From Sclerurus mexicanus (Eukaryota; Chordata; Aves; Passeriformes; Furnariidae): a stretch of DNA of 64,000 bases. The notes under the pieces were generated by a model, which saw only the letters and a list, made by a program, of their open reading frames with translations, made no database searches and was not told the DNA's origin. Below, piece after piece: positions 14,661 through 28,629 of this stretch (positions within the stretch are counted from its first letter, which is position 1; every line of letters begins with the position of its first letter). The translations under genes were made by a program, and so were the position numbers. The DNA lies in NCBI GenBank assembly GCA_013396755.1, contig VWZF01007822.1, positions 383,172 to 447,171 on the forward strand, given 5' to 3'.

Positions 14661-17600
14661 ATTTACACAATTAAACCAGAGTCAAGAAATAGAGGTGAGC
14701 CATTCCACATGGCATCATGTCTTGTTCCCATGGAAGGATGTGTATGAGCACTACCTATTCACCAGTCTACCAGTGAGGTTATCTTGCAATTTTTCTGTCA
14801 CTGGGTTCAATTGAAATCCATTTGGTGCAAAGCCAATACAAAGGGAGGACAGTCTAAAACACAGTAGCAGCACATCAGATCTTGTAAAACTCCAGGACAG
14901 CTCATTCTACAGCACAATTTAGTGAAGCTTTTGGATGCATAGGGGTCATCCAACAGAGAAAATCCACTTGAGTGTTGCAGTAATCTGGAGCTGCCCCTCC
15001 ACTGGAAGCTACAGTAAAGAGAATGTCAAAAATTTCTGTCATCCTAAAACCCTGTAACAAAGAAATTCACCTGTCACAAAATCTAGACAATATACGAACG
15101 TTTTGCAACTCTGGAATAACACAGAGGGAAGATGAACAGAAATGTGAGATTAACCTTTTGTCTGCTTTCCCCTTAAAAATCTTAAATTCAAAACACATTC
15201 CATATAGTATAATAAAACCTCAGAAGCACTAATGTATTGTCTATAGGAGCAAACAGAGTAGCTGAGAAGTGGGCAGAGTCAGAATGGTTTTCTTTGTAAT
15301 TGCCTACTGCAGTTGGAATGAAACATTCTGCTTAAATTATACTTTATTCTGTGTTATTTCTTTTAGTTTCAAAAGTACAGAGACACTGCCAAAATGAAAC
15401 ATTCAGACTCCACTCAGTGTTAAGTGACTGAAGATGGTGTGCTTCCATGTAGTACAGCATCTCATTAAATCAGGGCCTAATCAAGCCATAAATGAAACAC
15501 GTCAAGGCACTGACTAGCCAAACTGTTTCATTAATGTACAACCTCCACGTTCAGAAAAACTACATAAAGACCGACTTTCAAAGTGGGAATATTTTTGTTT
15601 CATGAAGAATATGGGAGTGAACAGTGTGTAGTTATGGTAGAGGGTTAACTCAGTCTGCTCAAGAAGGATTTGAAGTTTAATTCTAAACAATGCACTCTTA
15701 ATTCAGTGCATTTTCAACTCAGATTAGCTTAAGAGAAATCAAAAAAACCCAATGAATTTACATCTGAACTAAAAGGTAGGATCCATCTTACCTATTGATC
15801 TGTGTTCTGCAGAACCAGTGCTTGATTTCCGGTAGCCATCAACCTCTGACTCTGACCATACAGATGTGATGTCAACTCTGCTGCTTTGAGGGCCACATTC
15901 TGCCCTATATTTGACAGTACATTTGGAACCAACATGGTAAAACTAGTGAATGTAGGAAATCCATTTGTGAAGAACTCCAGTTCTTCACAACTTCTTTTTA
16001 TTTCTTTTGAAAGATGTTCTCCTCTGTTACCTTTCAGCAGTGCCAAAGGTAGAGGAGGATACATGAAGAACACAAAAATCTTTCCATCATGCCTCTGCTT
16101 CAGGGAGGAGAAGAAAGACATGGACAAATTTGGCATGACTGAGACTAAATAGACTCATTCCATATTTCTTTGCAAATGTACCTTGATAGAAATCTTCAGC
16201 ACCTTCCATCTCCTGGCCACTGTCTCTCAGTGACAGTTCTCACTAAGATCTTTTACAAGAACTGAATCAGATGATGGCAGGATGCATATAACAGCAAAAA
16301 TCCGACATCCAGCATCTTGTAAAGGAGGGCAGAATTGAGAAATAAAGCCCAAAATGTCTTATAAATATTATCATGAGAGCCTTATATGTTCAGATAAAGT
16401 AGACATGACATCAATCTTTAGCATCACTTTCAAAAAACCCCCAAAGAATAATAAGTGCTGACAATAAATTATATTAAGGAAAAGAAAAAGTGCAAGACAC
16501 TCACTGAGCATTTTGGAGAGCTGCAGGACTGAAATAACCCTTTTGTAATGTTGGAAAATTTTATAAAAGAAAATGTTTAAGTTTCATAAGCAGAGACCTT
16601 AACTCCTAGTATTACAGAAGTCAGTCGGAGTTCTGCCACTGACTTAAGAGATCATGTTTTTTTAAGTGACTGAAAGGGAGGAAAGCATGTAACATAGTTA
16701 GCATTTGGAACAAAAGGGAGTGTTGAATTTGCTGGAAGATGTCCTGGAAGAGTAAGGTTGCAAACATGAAGCATATGTGTAATTTGAATCAAAAGGGCTC
16801 CTCATGTGCATAAAGCAAAGCCCAGTGCTCCTGGGGTTGGGATATTGAATGTTCTTAAAGAGAGGCCATATGTGTATGTCTGCTTGGAGATCACCTCATC
16901 CCCACATCTGTCACTTCTTAGATTTCATTAAGAGACAGCTATTACATTCATCTTGGTATCAATAATAAGCCATAACAGACCTTTTCACTTCTTCCCTTTT
17001 TAACTTTTTGGGATTTTTCTCTTCATTAAATTTCTCTACTTCTCCCTTTGGAAATTAGAATCTTTGCATTAAGAAAGAGGATTCAATAACTATTATGGTA
17101 AGTTAATTTAATGCACAGAAATTCTTTTTACATCATGATCTGTGGCCAAAAATCATAATTTTTTTCTATCAGAAATATCACTTAACTTTTTTGATTTCCT
17201 GGTACCATTACCTTGTGCAGTACCTGACTTTATTTCTAAATGTGTTGAAGCTTCTTCCCTCAACACTAGAAAAATACAAAACTAGTATTCCTAGATTACA
17301 ACAAAATTTACACTTTCTGTAGTACCTTTTCAAAACAAATCACATTTAAAAAAAATTATAAAAAGGATGCAGTGCATATTGTCATGTGCTAGTTCTAATA
17401 ATTGAAACAATCATACAAAATAACAAGACTAAAAACTGCAAAACAGGTAATATATTTTTCTACTTCCAGACCTAGTTTATTTAAAAAAAAAAAAAAAAAA
17501 GAAAAGGAAAGTCACAAATGACAAAGTCTCACGAACTTCCAACAGCAGTTAGTGATATAGGACAATATTAGTAATGCTTTTCAGTCTTGGGAAACGGCAG

Positions 17601-18513
17601 AAGTCAATCAAAGTAAAGCATTGCTGTTGCAGTCACTGAAGCATGTGCCTGACTCTGAAGTATGAGAACTGGGATCCAGTGTGTGTTTCAGCTTCATAGG
17701 CTTAGCTGCATGCCTGGGACCTAAGTTTCAGCAAGTACTGCCCATACAGCTGTCATAAATATTGCTTTATTTATGCTACTATGAATCAGAACAGCTGCAG
17801 GTTTTCAGAATTGCATGTGAGATGTGGTACATATGCACATAAAAAACTTGCGCCTCCTCATTTATGGAAATAAAAATACCCTTATAAATGTCCAATGCTG
17901 TATCAGCAACAATACGTGCCAGCCAACACTATTGCTTTTTTATCACAGCTGTGCTCTTTATCATGTTTGAACAGTGCCTCTCCCCATCACAGCACTTCTC
18001 CTGCTGTTTACCACTTTGCCCTATCTTTGCATTCTCTCTGTGTAAGTATAATAAATGTGTAATACAACTGGTATTTCAGCCAGCAAAACCAGCAATCACT
18101 CCCTGGTGCTGGCATTTCACCTTTGACTCAGCGCCCTGGAAACCTGCCAGATTCCAAGCTCCCACGTTCTCAGACTGCAGCCCCGGCTGCAACTGAGCAG
18201 GGGACAGGTATCGGATGTGTCACCAATGACATCACCAGTGATGCTGAGCATGCTGCTGGCTACTGCTAAAAGTTATTTGTTTCAGCAATGCTACAAAAAG
18301 GACTACAGTACTAATGAGTAACAGTGAAAGTCCTCAGCACATTTTCTAACTTTTGTAAAAAGACCTAAGTCTATTTCTCCCACCTCTTCCCTCCCGTTAT
18401 CAAGTCAAGTCGTTGACCAAGTGACATGGGAGCCAGCATGAGACTATTGACAACCCATTCAGATGGTCTGAAGAGGGTCTTTATGCAAACAAACCCCATG
18501 AAGTAAAACATTA
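14661..18513. other. Intergenic, no gene seen
   Basis: AT-rich sequence with overlapping short open frames on both strands at 15,792-16,152 (114 codons or fewer). None resembles a known protein. A poly-A tract is entered separately. Confidence 0.65.
17483..17509. repeat. Poly-A tract
   Basis: Eighteen A in a row followed by a short A/G-rich tail. No retroposed gene or SINE body is recognisable on either side, so I do not call it the tail of an insertion. Confidence 0.85.
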
Positions 18514-18557
18514 TGCAAGATTGTTTCAGACATCCTGCAAGATTGTTTCAGACATCC
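18514..18557. repeat. 22-bp tandem duplication
   Basis: The unit GCAAGATTGTTTCAGACATC plus two bases occurs twice head to tail with a period of 22 bases. The first 21 bases of the two copies are identical. Perfect identity suggests a recent slippage or duplication event. Confidence 0.9.
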
Positions 18558-21500
18558 AGTTTATCTCTCTTTCGTTGGAATGTTATTTGCAGAAAAAGGC
18601 TGAATCTACAAAGCTCCTCCAAGTGCTAGCCTTGTTAACTCCCGTGATTTTATCAGGAGTCTTGTGATACTTGTTGCTTTGCTAAAGCCTCACTGCAGCA
18701 CAGAAAATATTAGAGAATCCACTATTCCACTATTAAACAAACCAAAGTCAGCCTTCATGGCTGGGAAGAAAACTCACAATACAGACTCTACAGCTCAAAA
18801 AGCTAAATTCATCAATTTGTGATGGACAAGGCAGTTTAGAGGTTTATATTTGTTACAGGCATTTTAGCACATATCCTGGGCTCATGGCTCTAGTGTATGT
18901 GAGGGCCCTGTTATAAAGGCACAAGACAATAGCAGAACCCAGACCCAGATATATTTAAAATTTCAAATGTCCCAAAGGCTGAGTTGGGCCCCAGTCACAA
19001 GTGCTGTGAAACTGCCTCTCACCAGAACAAGGAAGACAAAGGCCAGTCCAGCTCATAGGCATGAAAAAGCTCAGCAATTGCTCACTTCCCCATGTGATAG
19101 GCAAGATGGGAGAAGGAAACACAGTCATGGTGTTGTATCACTCACCCCCTTATCCGAGGAGGAGGACTGGCAACTTGCCAGGACCTTTCACTCTATTCTT
19201 TTTTTATGCTGTGCATGCGGAAAAGAAAAAGCAGGAATCCGGCTCCTCAGGTTTTGATTGCTAATAAGTTATCCATAGTGCCTAGTGAAAGGCATGCCTT
19301 AAAAACATCAACATTGGCACCTACTACTTTGTTTTGCAAAGGGCTTCATCCTGTTTCAACTCCCCCTCTTCCCCACGCACAGTCACACGCACAGAGCTCT
19401 GGCATTTTTCTGCTCCTGTCATTGTTTTCATTAGTGATACAAGAATGGATCCAGTCTCATTTTCAACACATTTGTTAAACAGTGCAGAGACAGGCTTATT
19501 TTCCTAAATGTCTTTCACTTGCATTCTAGTTTTGAAAACCAGTAAAGAAATGTTGAGAGAGAGGGAAACACCTCTATCCCACAGCAGGGAGAGGTTTTCA
19601 GTCCTTAGAGGTCTCTAGAGAACTTTGAACACATTTGCTAATATCAAAGCAGGGCAATAGCTTTGCAATGACATCATCTTTCCACTCCCTGTAACTGAGA
19701 ACTCACCGTTCCCTGAACTAGATAGTCAGGAGGCTGGAGTGCCAAAGGTCTTACACCATAGTTTCACCTACAAGTATTTGGATTTTCAGGCAATCAGTGG
19801 CTGACCTGCTGCACCTGATTTAATCTGCTAGTGGCAAAGTTCTCTGCTGTCTGCACAGCCATACTAAAGAGTTACCCATGTCAAACATCAAGGTTTATTT
19901 CAAGACAGCCCTAAGAGGCTTGAATCTAGTATTAAAATAATACGTGTTCTTAAAAAAGCATGAGATTTCTAATACCCAAACTTAGGGCTCAATTATATTT
20001 ACAGATGTATTTTGAGAGTGAGTCAGTGCATGGACAGGGAGAGCTGCCCACAACAGAATGAATGTTCAAGGTAGAGCAAAACCTCATGAAAAATGAACCT
20101 CTCGGTCCCATGATACTCTCAGTGTTTGAAACACTACACTAGAAACAAAGGAAATCGCAGGCAAATACAATTCCCTTCCACTGATACAGTCTGGAACACT
20201 GTAAGTGCAGTTTACAGCCAACATTTCTTCTGTTTTAGGGGAAAAAGAAACGTATACAAACTGTTCTTCTCCATCCTGAAACAATGGAATAACACATGCT
20301 CTCTCCTTTACAGTGGTGAAATTCTGACAGTGGTTTCAACAGCTGCTTAGCCACCAACCACAGCATTTACAACTGGTTAATTACAGACATCCAAATCCTT
20401 GCAACACATTTTGCATTCATGGCCCAAAGAGTATAATCAGTGACTTTATCCAGGACTGCACAATAATGTCTCTGTTTATCAGAGAACAGAGCATAGTAAC
20501 TTATCCCAGATTCATCATAGTCAACTAAAACATATCAACTTACATTTTCTGTTTGCATTTTTAAATGAAAAAAAAAAAAAAGAAAAAAGCGGAAAATTTT
20601 TGTTTCATTTGTGAAAATGTGAAAGCAAGAAAACTGCAGATTAAATTTGGCTAGCTATTAACAGGATCCTTGTTCTGTACCATGTTTATAACAATTTGTA
20701 AAAATGAGAGGATGACACATTTCCCACAAGTGTGATGCCCTTCCTCTTGTGAGTAGCACTTCACAAGTACATTCATTCAGTTAGACTCCTCTGGATTTGG
20801 CTTCAGAATTCAGGCAAAAGAGACACAGGCTATCTAGGATTATCCATCACATAGCTCTCAGGAAAAAATAGCACAAATGATCCTGCAGGACAGATATTAA
20901 ATGCAGTAAACTCAGTAAACCAAAAACAGAACTTAGGAAAACTATTTTGTTTGTGTGTCTAGTTCTGTTTGTTCACAAATGCCAAATCAATCTAAAAGTT
21001 TATCATTTCTCTTTCCTGAAGCGGGAAACTGAGACACAAGGAAGTGCAGGTTAACTTTTTCCATTGGCTCTTAATTTTGGGGGTCTGATATAACAGTTGA
21101 TTCTTAGGACAGAAAGTCAGAATGAAAACCCCAAAGAATGTGCAAGATAAACATGCACCCCCCTGTCTCTTATTAACAGGCTCAGAGAAGTCATTTATGT
21201 TGCACAGAATGATTCAGTCACTGGGATTCACATACAGATCTGACGGATCATCCAGAACACAGCCTGCCAGATGCTGTTCCAAAATAATGTTTCAAACTTG
21301 GGGCATGGGGAGAGAAATACTAGTAGTGAAACTAAACACTGGACTGAGCTTTTATTTTCTAGCCGCTTTAACTGCAGAAAAGGCTTTTGCCAACTTATTT
21401 TGCCCAGGAAATGAATTCCAAGCTGTGATGTAAAAGCCCTAATGAATTCCTGCTCTGCTGATTCAGCAGTGCAGCAGAAACAGACCACTGCCTGCAAGAT

Positions 21501-24500
21501 GAGCAAGTACCCGTCCTGCTCAAATGCGATCAAAATCACTGTATGCTTAATGTTTTTAAAGATAACTTAAATCTGCCTTTAAAACTCACCACAGACAAGA
21601 AAGCACTAGAGGTTATCTGTTAGGTGACAAGTGGAATGAACTTCCAGGTACTTTTCAAATCTCATTCCTGTAAATAAGAAGCAGCTGACTATGATCCTGC
21701 AAATTCCAGTTGAGAAAGCTCCGATGACATTAATGCATTATGTTGTGTCTAGAATCCCTTGATAGAATTACAACATTACTGTACACAGCTGGGTGGATAT
21801 TATTATGTTGCACAAAGAAATAAGAGATTACACTATCAGGAGTAAATGCAACGGAGACCCAACACTAATGCACTTGAATACAAAGCTGGTGCCTCCAAAT
21901 TTAGTACAGTGTGTTTTTCAACGGTAACTTTCTAGCAACATGGACAAATAAAGCCATGCACACCCTGGCAAGCTTCACTGTGTGGCTAGAGAAGTTTGCT
22001 GATGACAGTCTTGTTATTGTAACAGGAAGTGACTCAGCCTTGGCAACAAGAGATCAGATATTTTATTCAGAAGCATTAGGTCATTTTTTTCCCCTAACCA
22101 ACCAACAGTTTCACAAGGCAACTGGTTTTGTTTGAAAATAAATATCTATTTTGAAAGTGATTTGCTGAGGGAGTGTAGTTAAACATTTATGGTTAGGAAT
22201 AACCACTCAGTTTAATTCAAGGCATCTGCAAACCTCTTGTCCTTTCAACTCTTTTAAATTTGCTGCCTATACAAAATTCAACCCCCCCAGGCAAGAATTC
22301 TCCCACATGGGTGAGTAAAGTATAATCAGCTACATTATCATCATGAGAATGAGGATGAGTGAGGAGATTTGTGTCTGGACCAGTAACTTTCCATGACAAT
22401 TAACATGACTGATGTCACTGTTACAGTTAAAGTAAAACTACTTCACACAGACATTACAGCTGAAGCAAATATGTGCCTTGTTGTAATGGCCTATTACACG
22501 ATCTTTCATCAGTTATTTATAAATGGCACATGATGTTATGTTGCTTCTTCTCAAATCAGCATAAAAGAAAAATTCTTTTAATACCTGGCATCCAGCCTAG
22601 CCCAGAAGTTTCTTTCCTTCTCCACTTCTGCGTTGTTATTTATAGTATGTATATTTTGCATTCCATATAAGCTCACATAACTATGTGGAAAGAGAAACAA
22701 CAGTTTTCCTTCAAATACTACACCACTGCTACTCATTCTTGCCTCAAGTACCTTTTAGCACAGTTTACAACTGCATAAAGGTTGCACAAAAAAGAAACTA
22801 AGTGTTCAAGCCAAATTCAAATTCTCTCTCTAACGATAAGGAGTAAACATGCCACCAGCTGCAGCTCTCCTAGAACAGGATTTCATCATCTCCCAAATAT
22901 TTTCTTGGTCTGTTGTCAGTTTTGTATTTTTAAAATACCAAGGAAGCATTATACATCATAATGACTCAAATATCCCATACAAACATATAAATAACATATA
23001 AATACCAATGCCAGCTTTTTATCTTGGGCAGGGAACAGGCAAAAAAAGAGTTCATGGGGTAACTTGAAAACTCTATAGCAACAGTGTTTATCTATTGCCT
23101 CCACACTGTGCCCAGAGCCTAATTTTAGGTATTAAAAATAAAACTCTGGACAATTTCCCACAACAGGCACTGCAAGAACACAGCAAGGCCTCAAGCATTC
23201 TTCTTTGACATCAAAACACACTTCTTCTGTAAATGTGTAAAAAATTAAGCTTCTTTGAAAAGCCACTGCAGTGAATATGAATTTACAATTCAGCATTAAA
23301 TGAAATACATCCTGAGAAACCTCAGTACCCTACATCATTTCGCTCTTATCTTCCTTGTGACACAAGCAGCATTTTACAATTCCAGCCCACTAAAACAGAA
23401 GATTTTGTAATTTTGCTGTTAAAGCAAAATCATCCTGGTTTTCTGTGCTCTGTCAAACAGCATTTTTATTTTCTATCAGGAAAAAATAACTACCTTGTTC
23501 CACCATCTGCCAAAAACTACTAAAACACAGGGTGCAGTTCTGCGATTTCAAATTGCAAAAGCTTAAGTAATGCTGGTGTTATACCTATTAAATATACTGA
23601 TGATCAGACCCTAATGTTTTCAAAGTACTATGACATGTCATTTAAGAAAGGTATTTCAACCATACTGCTCCAGGGTTTAACTGCTATCATGGGTTAGGTT
23701 TCAGTCAGCTGTCCCCCTCGAGTACTGTTATTACATGATTTTAAGATCTTCAAGTGCTGAACAAAGCCTTGCTATCTATTCATAGCTTATCACTAAATTT
23801 GAGAAACCATGTTTCTTTTTCCGACTGTATAACCATGGAACACAATATGAAAATAATTTCAGCTCTACTGCAAAATTCTTCCTATCCCATATCTAGTTTC
23901 ATGGTACACTATGCTACTGCAAATGTCTAAAAAAACTTAACAACAGAGAAATGCAATTTTATGTGCAAACACACACACACATATGTAATTTTTTTGTATA
24001 TCTCATATTTGCTCAGACAGACTTAAAACACAAGCCCCCAGTGCTTTAACACTTGAAAGATAATAAAAGGAATTTATTTATTATCTACATTTCACTACTT
24101 TAAAGCCAATGTTGTACTTTTCTGGGACCTCACATTTAATATATGAATGCTTGGAGTCAGCTTTCTCTGCGTTATATTCAAGAGGCATGAATATATTGCC
24201 ATCTTCCATTGGCACTGTGTCAGTTTTATGATTACAAATCCTCCATTCGCATGTGTTCTTCTCAAAAGTACTCATGTTTTAATGGGCCTCCATCATACAT
24301 GAAGCCTTAATCTAGGAACTGACAAGTTTCAACCCTGATGTTATATTTTTTAGTGAAATAGAGACTCCAGAGCTCTGATTTAGCGCACTCAGCCGGGAGC
24401 AGCAGTTGACAGGAACAGATAAACCACAATATGATTGTCACTGTGTACACCTCCCAGCTTCATCTCAGGCCAGGCTGACACGAGGAACTGGAGATGAAGA

Positions 24501-25226
24501 AAACATTCTGAGTTTTTCAGATAAGTGGCTTTTTTTTTTTTTTTTGCATTCATTGTGAGACAGGATATTATTTTAACTTATCATAAGGCACAGTAGCAAC
24601 CAACAATATTCATGATTTGTAAACCTAGGAAGATAATACAAGTTACATTTTCATAAGGACAAACTATTTTTAAAATTGTATACATTTGGGATGCTGCTGT
24701 AATGCATTTTAATGGCCTTGCCTTCTAAAATTAAAAGATTCTGGAAACTCATTTTGGGCATGCAGAGTGAATTCTGTATAAAATACACATGCTTTTGGTG
24801 GAATACAAATATCACACATACACAGAGAGACATATTAAATTGTATTGTGATAGTTTTTGTCTTCAGTATGTACTGCGGCATATAAAATAAGGGGGAAACT
24901 AAAGAAACTGTGCAGAAACTGTCGAAAAACAGAAAAAGGAAACAGACTGCATAGGAGACAAGCTCCCCTTGAAACCAAAGAAAGACAGAGAAACCTTAGC
25001 TAGAAAAAGCATTTCAGAAAGCAGTCTTCATTTGCCTAGCACATCCTAGCAGTAGTCAGAAGGGGAGAAAAATAAGCTTTTAGGATTCCCAAGAATTAAT
25101 AGAGAAAAGGTACTATATTGAAATTATACACTAACCTAATGTAAGAAAGTTATTCTCTTCCTAATGTTCTCCACTTCCCTGAACATCTTATTGTATAATA
25201 GTGCTTCAATTTATTCACTGTATAAT
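18558..25226. other. Intergenic, no gene seen
   Basis: AT-rich sequence with low repeat content. Open frames are all about 103 codons or fewer, with no recognisable family. It contains an A run at 20,568-20,581, a short CA run near 23,970 and a T run at 24,530-24,545. Confidence 0.65.
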
Positions 25227-25227
25227 A

Positions 25228-25590
25228 GTGATGAGTGGCATTCCTCAGGGGTCAGTACTGGGACCAGTGACATTTCACATCTTTGTTGGCGACACGGACA
25301 GTGGCACTGAGTGCGTGCTCAGCAGGTTTGCCAACACCAACCTGTGTGGAGCTGTTGACATGCTGGAGGGAAGGGATGCTATCCAGAGGGACCGGGACAG
25401 GCTGGAGATGTGGGTCCATGGGAACCTCATAAAGTTCAACAAGGCCCAGTGTAAGTTCTTGCACCTGGGCTAGGGCAATCCCAAGCACAAATACAGGCTG
25501 AAGGATGAATGGATTGAGGGCAGCCCTGAGAAAGATTTGGGGGTGTGGTTGGATGAGCTCAACATGAGTCAGCAATGTGTGCTAGCAAAA
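25228..25590 (+). mobile_element. CR1 LINE fragment (reverse transcriptase, degenerate)
   Basis: The forward frame reads SGIPQGSVLGPV, then a block ending FNKAQCKFLHLG, then (after an in-frame TAG at 25,471) KDLGVWLDELNMSQQC. These are the conserved blocks of CR1-family non-LTR retrotransposon reverse transcriptase, in the family order. The catalytic FADD box, expected after 'LSRFA', reads FANT, so both catalytic aspartates are lost. The flanks do not continue the ORF, so this is a short internal, dead piece of about 360 bp. CR1 is the dominant LINE of birds and is also common in other reptiles, which supports the host assignment. Only the precise subfamily is unknown. Confidence 0.92.
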
Positions 25591-25599
25591 ATACAGTCT

Positions 25600-27780
25600 A
25601 AAATAGGATACAGGGATACTGACAGAAAGGGAAGCAGCTATGTTGCACTGTTGAATCTGAAAGCTCAGAAACATTCTTCATCCTTCCCAGCTTACCCACA
25701 GAGTTCCTGAGACTTGCTGACAAACTAAAGCTGAAGATACTGAACTGACTTCTAAAGACATCAAATCACACCTTGCTTCAGCTCTTAATGTGATTGTGAT
25801 CTGAGGTTATGCATGCCTGGAAAAGGTTAGAATTTCATTCAATATTGTCTAAACAATGAACCACAAGTCCACCACCTACCAGAACCTCTGGATGTCAATT
25901 GCAAACAAATCTCTTGCCAGTACAAATAGGATTTCAACTGCTAATTCTTGTCTTCAAGAAAAAAAAAAAATCATATGCTTTCAGTTTTTTCATGAATTCT
26001 AAACTCATCTCTACAGGTTATTGAGATTTACTCAATTCTGTAAAATCATATCATTTATGCAACAGACTTTTCTGCTCCAATTCCTCTTATGAGTTGCCTA
26101 TTTCCCATTCTGCAATTTAAACATATTTCCTGTTAGCTACAAAATGGGGAAAGAGCAATCATTGTACACAGTTCTTAACAACAATAATGTGTTTCCATCC
26201 CTGAAGAGTGAGAGCCTGCAGAGCTGGTATTATAATGGTCATAAATGCACTTTGTGAATCAGTTCAATAAATTCAATATACTTCTTGTTAAAACTATTGC
26301 AACAGAAGATGCTTACTAACAGAAGTGAAAATAGACAACCCTTCTGCCTATCTATGAAAGTATTTGCAGTTTTGAATTGAGGAATGTGACATATTATAGA
26401 CCAAAGAGGGAAGCAAATCTTATTTGGGAAAACTAAGCAAAAAAAAAAGTATTAATGAAAAAAGGGATTAAAAAAAAAAAAAGGCCGGGGCTTTAACAAA
26501 TATTTGGGGGTTCCCAGAGAGACATTTCCTGAGTTCTTCATGACTATCTGAATCTCACAAACAATAAGGATGGGAGTCACAGCTCTAAGAGTAAAGCTGT
26601 ACGGGAAACATGACATCCAAGGACACGTGGCAGATACAGGCAAAATGCCAATTATACAGAACAGTCACTCTGACAACAATGGCAGCCTTATTGAGGAGAA
26701 GATGCCAGACAATGGAATATCCACTCCCACGAAGGAGTCTGAAAGAGTAAGGTGTGTTGCTGAGTAAGTGCCAGCTCAGATCTGCCTCCAGCTCCACTAT
26801 CTGAAACTCATGCAAGGACAATCTTGACTGCCTCTTAAACAACAGCACTGTAAATTACATTAAACTTCCCTTCTTTCCTGTGTTGTGTAATGTGCAGCTG
26901 CTGGGCAATCACCACTGGTTCTTGCTTTTTGATAGAAGTTGAAAGAGAGAGCCGAGCTAACAACTCTAGTTGAGTGGTCATTTCAAAAGGCAAAAAGCCT
27001 ATTTAAAGGCTGAAATATGTCTGCTATGTATCTTAAAAAGTGAATATATGCATATTTATTTCAAATATTGCTTGGTGACTAAAGAACATGTAATGCTTTC
27101 AGAATACTAGTTTCTATGCTACAGAAACATAATACTTTGCTCTTAAGAAGCTAAAGATATCTTAGTATTAAAACAGTCACATAGTGGAGGACTTTCATTA
27201 TGTAAAGAGTAGCACAAGCAGTCACGGGAGTCCAGCAAGGGTAGATGTTTTTGTTGCTCAGAGCTGCAACATGTGAGATGACCGAAAGGGACATACCTAT
27301 GTACATAGACTGAACGCTAAAACAGACAACTGTCAACTAAAATAATGCACTAAATAAAGGAATAGAAAATAGGAATACAAATTCATGGACATCAGATCTA
27401 CAAATATATTTTTAAGGCACAGATATAGCATCTAACATTGTTAGCCCAAGAGTTCTGAATGCTAAGGGAATACAAAGGGAACTGTCTGCAGAAAGCAGAT
27501 CACCTCACAAACTCTCTGAAATTTTTACCATTAGGCTTTTGTCCTTGTATTTTAAAGGCAGAATGCAAATCTAGTCCTTCATTACCACAAGTTCTGAAGT
27601 TGAATTTCAGGCATTTCTGCATAAATTTTATCATGGTTGAAGAGAGAATGCTGAAACTGATATACCACTGGCTTGATCCAGTAGAGCTGCCTTTTTTCTT
27701 ACTGCTAATTACTAGGATTTTTGTTCCACTACTCCTACTACAAGATTACATACATCCCTGTTCCCAGTCTAAACAAAATA
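25600..27780. other. Intergenic, no gene seen
   Basis: AT-rich sequence just after the CR1 fragment. It holds poly-A tracts at about 25,959-25,970 and 26,439-26,482 and short chance open frames (87 codons or fewer). No gene was recognised. Confidence 0.65.
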
Positions 27781-27784
27781 AATA

Positions 27785-27828
27785 GAACATCCCACTATAT
27801 GGAACATCCTACTATATGGAACATCCCA
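27785..27828. repeat. 17-bp tandem repeat, about 2.6 copies
   Basis: A unit close to GAACATCCCACTATATG is repeated with a period of 17 bases, with one C/T difference between the copies. Confidence 0.85.
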
Positions 27829-28049
27829 GTTTCCAGTCTAGACCTTTCCATAACCACTTTCTATACAAGTGATCTTTTGTCTGTCACATTTATTAACATT
27901 CTTTCTGTTATTTCTTCCTCTTCATTCAGAATACAAAATCTCTCTTTGGCTAAATGAGTATATATTTTTTTTATTTTCTCTCTCTTACAACAAAAATTCT
28001 CTAGGCCACGTGTCAGCCTTCTCTGTTACTTGTCACATGCAGTGTATTT

Positions 28050-28570
28050 CCTAAACATGGAAGACCACAGTTAGATATGGTATTCCAGATGTGATGCAAC
28101 TTAGGACTTTGCACACTAGCATCTATCTCTGGAAATGGCTTTTGCACACCACGACTTCATTTACCTTCCTGCCACTAGCTGAAATACCTCATGATCTCAT
28201 GATCAGGTGATCTCATGATCAGTGATTAAATGGCCTATTCGTTCTTCTGTCAAGTCCAACTGATGATCTCCAGCAGTGCAAAATAAATCCTTGGGTTTGG
28301 TACATAAGTGCATGACCCTGAATGTCATACTGTTTTTTCATTTCAGTTGGTATTACCCCAGCCCTCAAGGCCATTTCTTTTTCTGTGGTGTTACAGTACA
28401 ATCCATCTCTGTATTGACATCTCCTAGCTTTGTGCCATCATTATATTTCATTACTACATTCCTACTTCTTCTGCCAAGGTCTAGAATGAAAATATTAATA
28501 ATAATTCTACATGCAATATCTATTCAAATATTTTCATGAAGTTAAGGAAAATTAGATCTGTCAGAGTTCC
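28050..28570 (-). mobile_element. Probable ancient CR1-superfamily LINE remnant
   Basis: Read on the + strand, this stretch follows the phrase order of the antisense strand of old amniote CR1/L3-type LINEs as I remember it: 'GTATTCCAGATGTGATGCAAC', then a 'TGCATGACCCTGAATG' segment, then 'CATCTCCTAGCTTTGTGCCATCA', then 'CTGCCAAGGTCTAGAATGAAAAT', and 'AAATTAGATCTG' near 28,549. The sense strand would be minus. No reading frame survives and the limits are approximate. A comparison with a repeat library would settle it. Confidence 0.5.
28189..28220. repeat. 8-bp tandem repeat TCATGATC, four units
   Basis: Four consecutive 8-base units: TCATGATC, TCATGATC, AGGTGATC, TCATGATC. The unit contains the palindrome ATGAT/CATG-type core and overlapping GATC sites. 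It lies inside the LINE-like remnant and so arose after or within it. Confidence 0.85.
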
Positions 28571-28573
28571 CTT

Positions 28574-28625
28574 GAGAAAATCTATTGATTTTCTCCTGAT
28601 AAGAGAAAATCTATTCTTTTATCAG
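28574..28625. repeat. Compound inverted/direct repeat
   Basis: GAGAAAAT (28,574-28,581) and ATTTTCTC (28,588-28,595) form an inverted repeat with a 6-base loop. GAGAAAATCTATT is then repeated directly from about 28,603, and CTGATAA / TTATCAG flank this second copy as inverted arms. It could fold as alternative stem-loops; no function is known. Confidence 0.75.
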
Positions 28626-28629
28626 TGAA

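Noticed and set aside
17483..17509. Poly-A as the tail of a processed pseudogene or SINE
   Set aside because: No recognisable gene body or target-site duplication was found next to it.
25252..25575. 107-codon minus-strand frame at the CR1 fragment
   Set aside because: It is antisense to the CR1 reverse transcriptase frame and only mirrors its codon structure.
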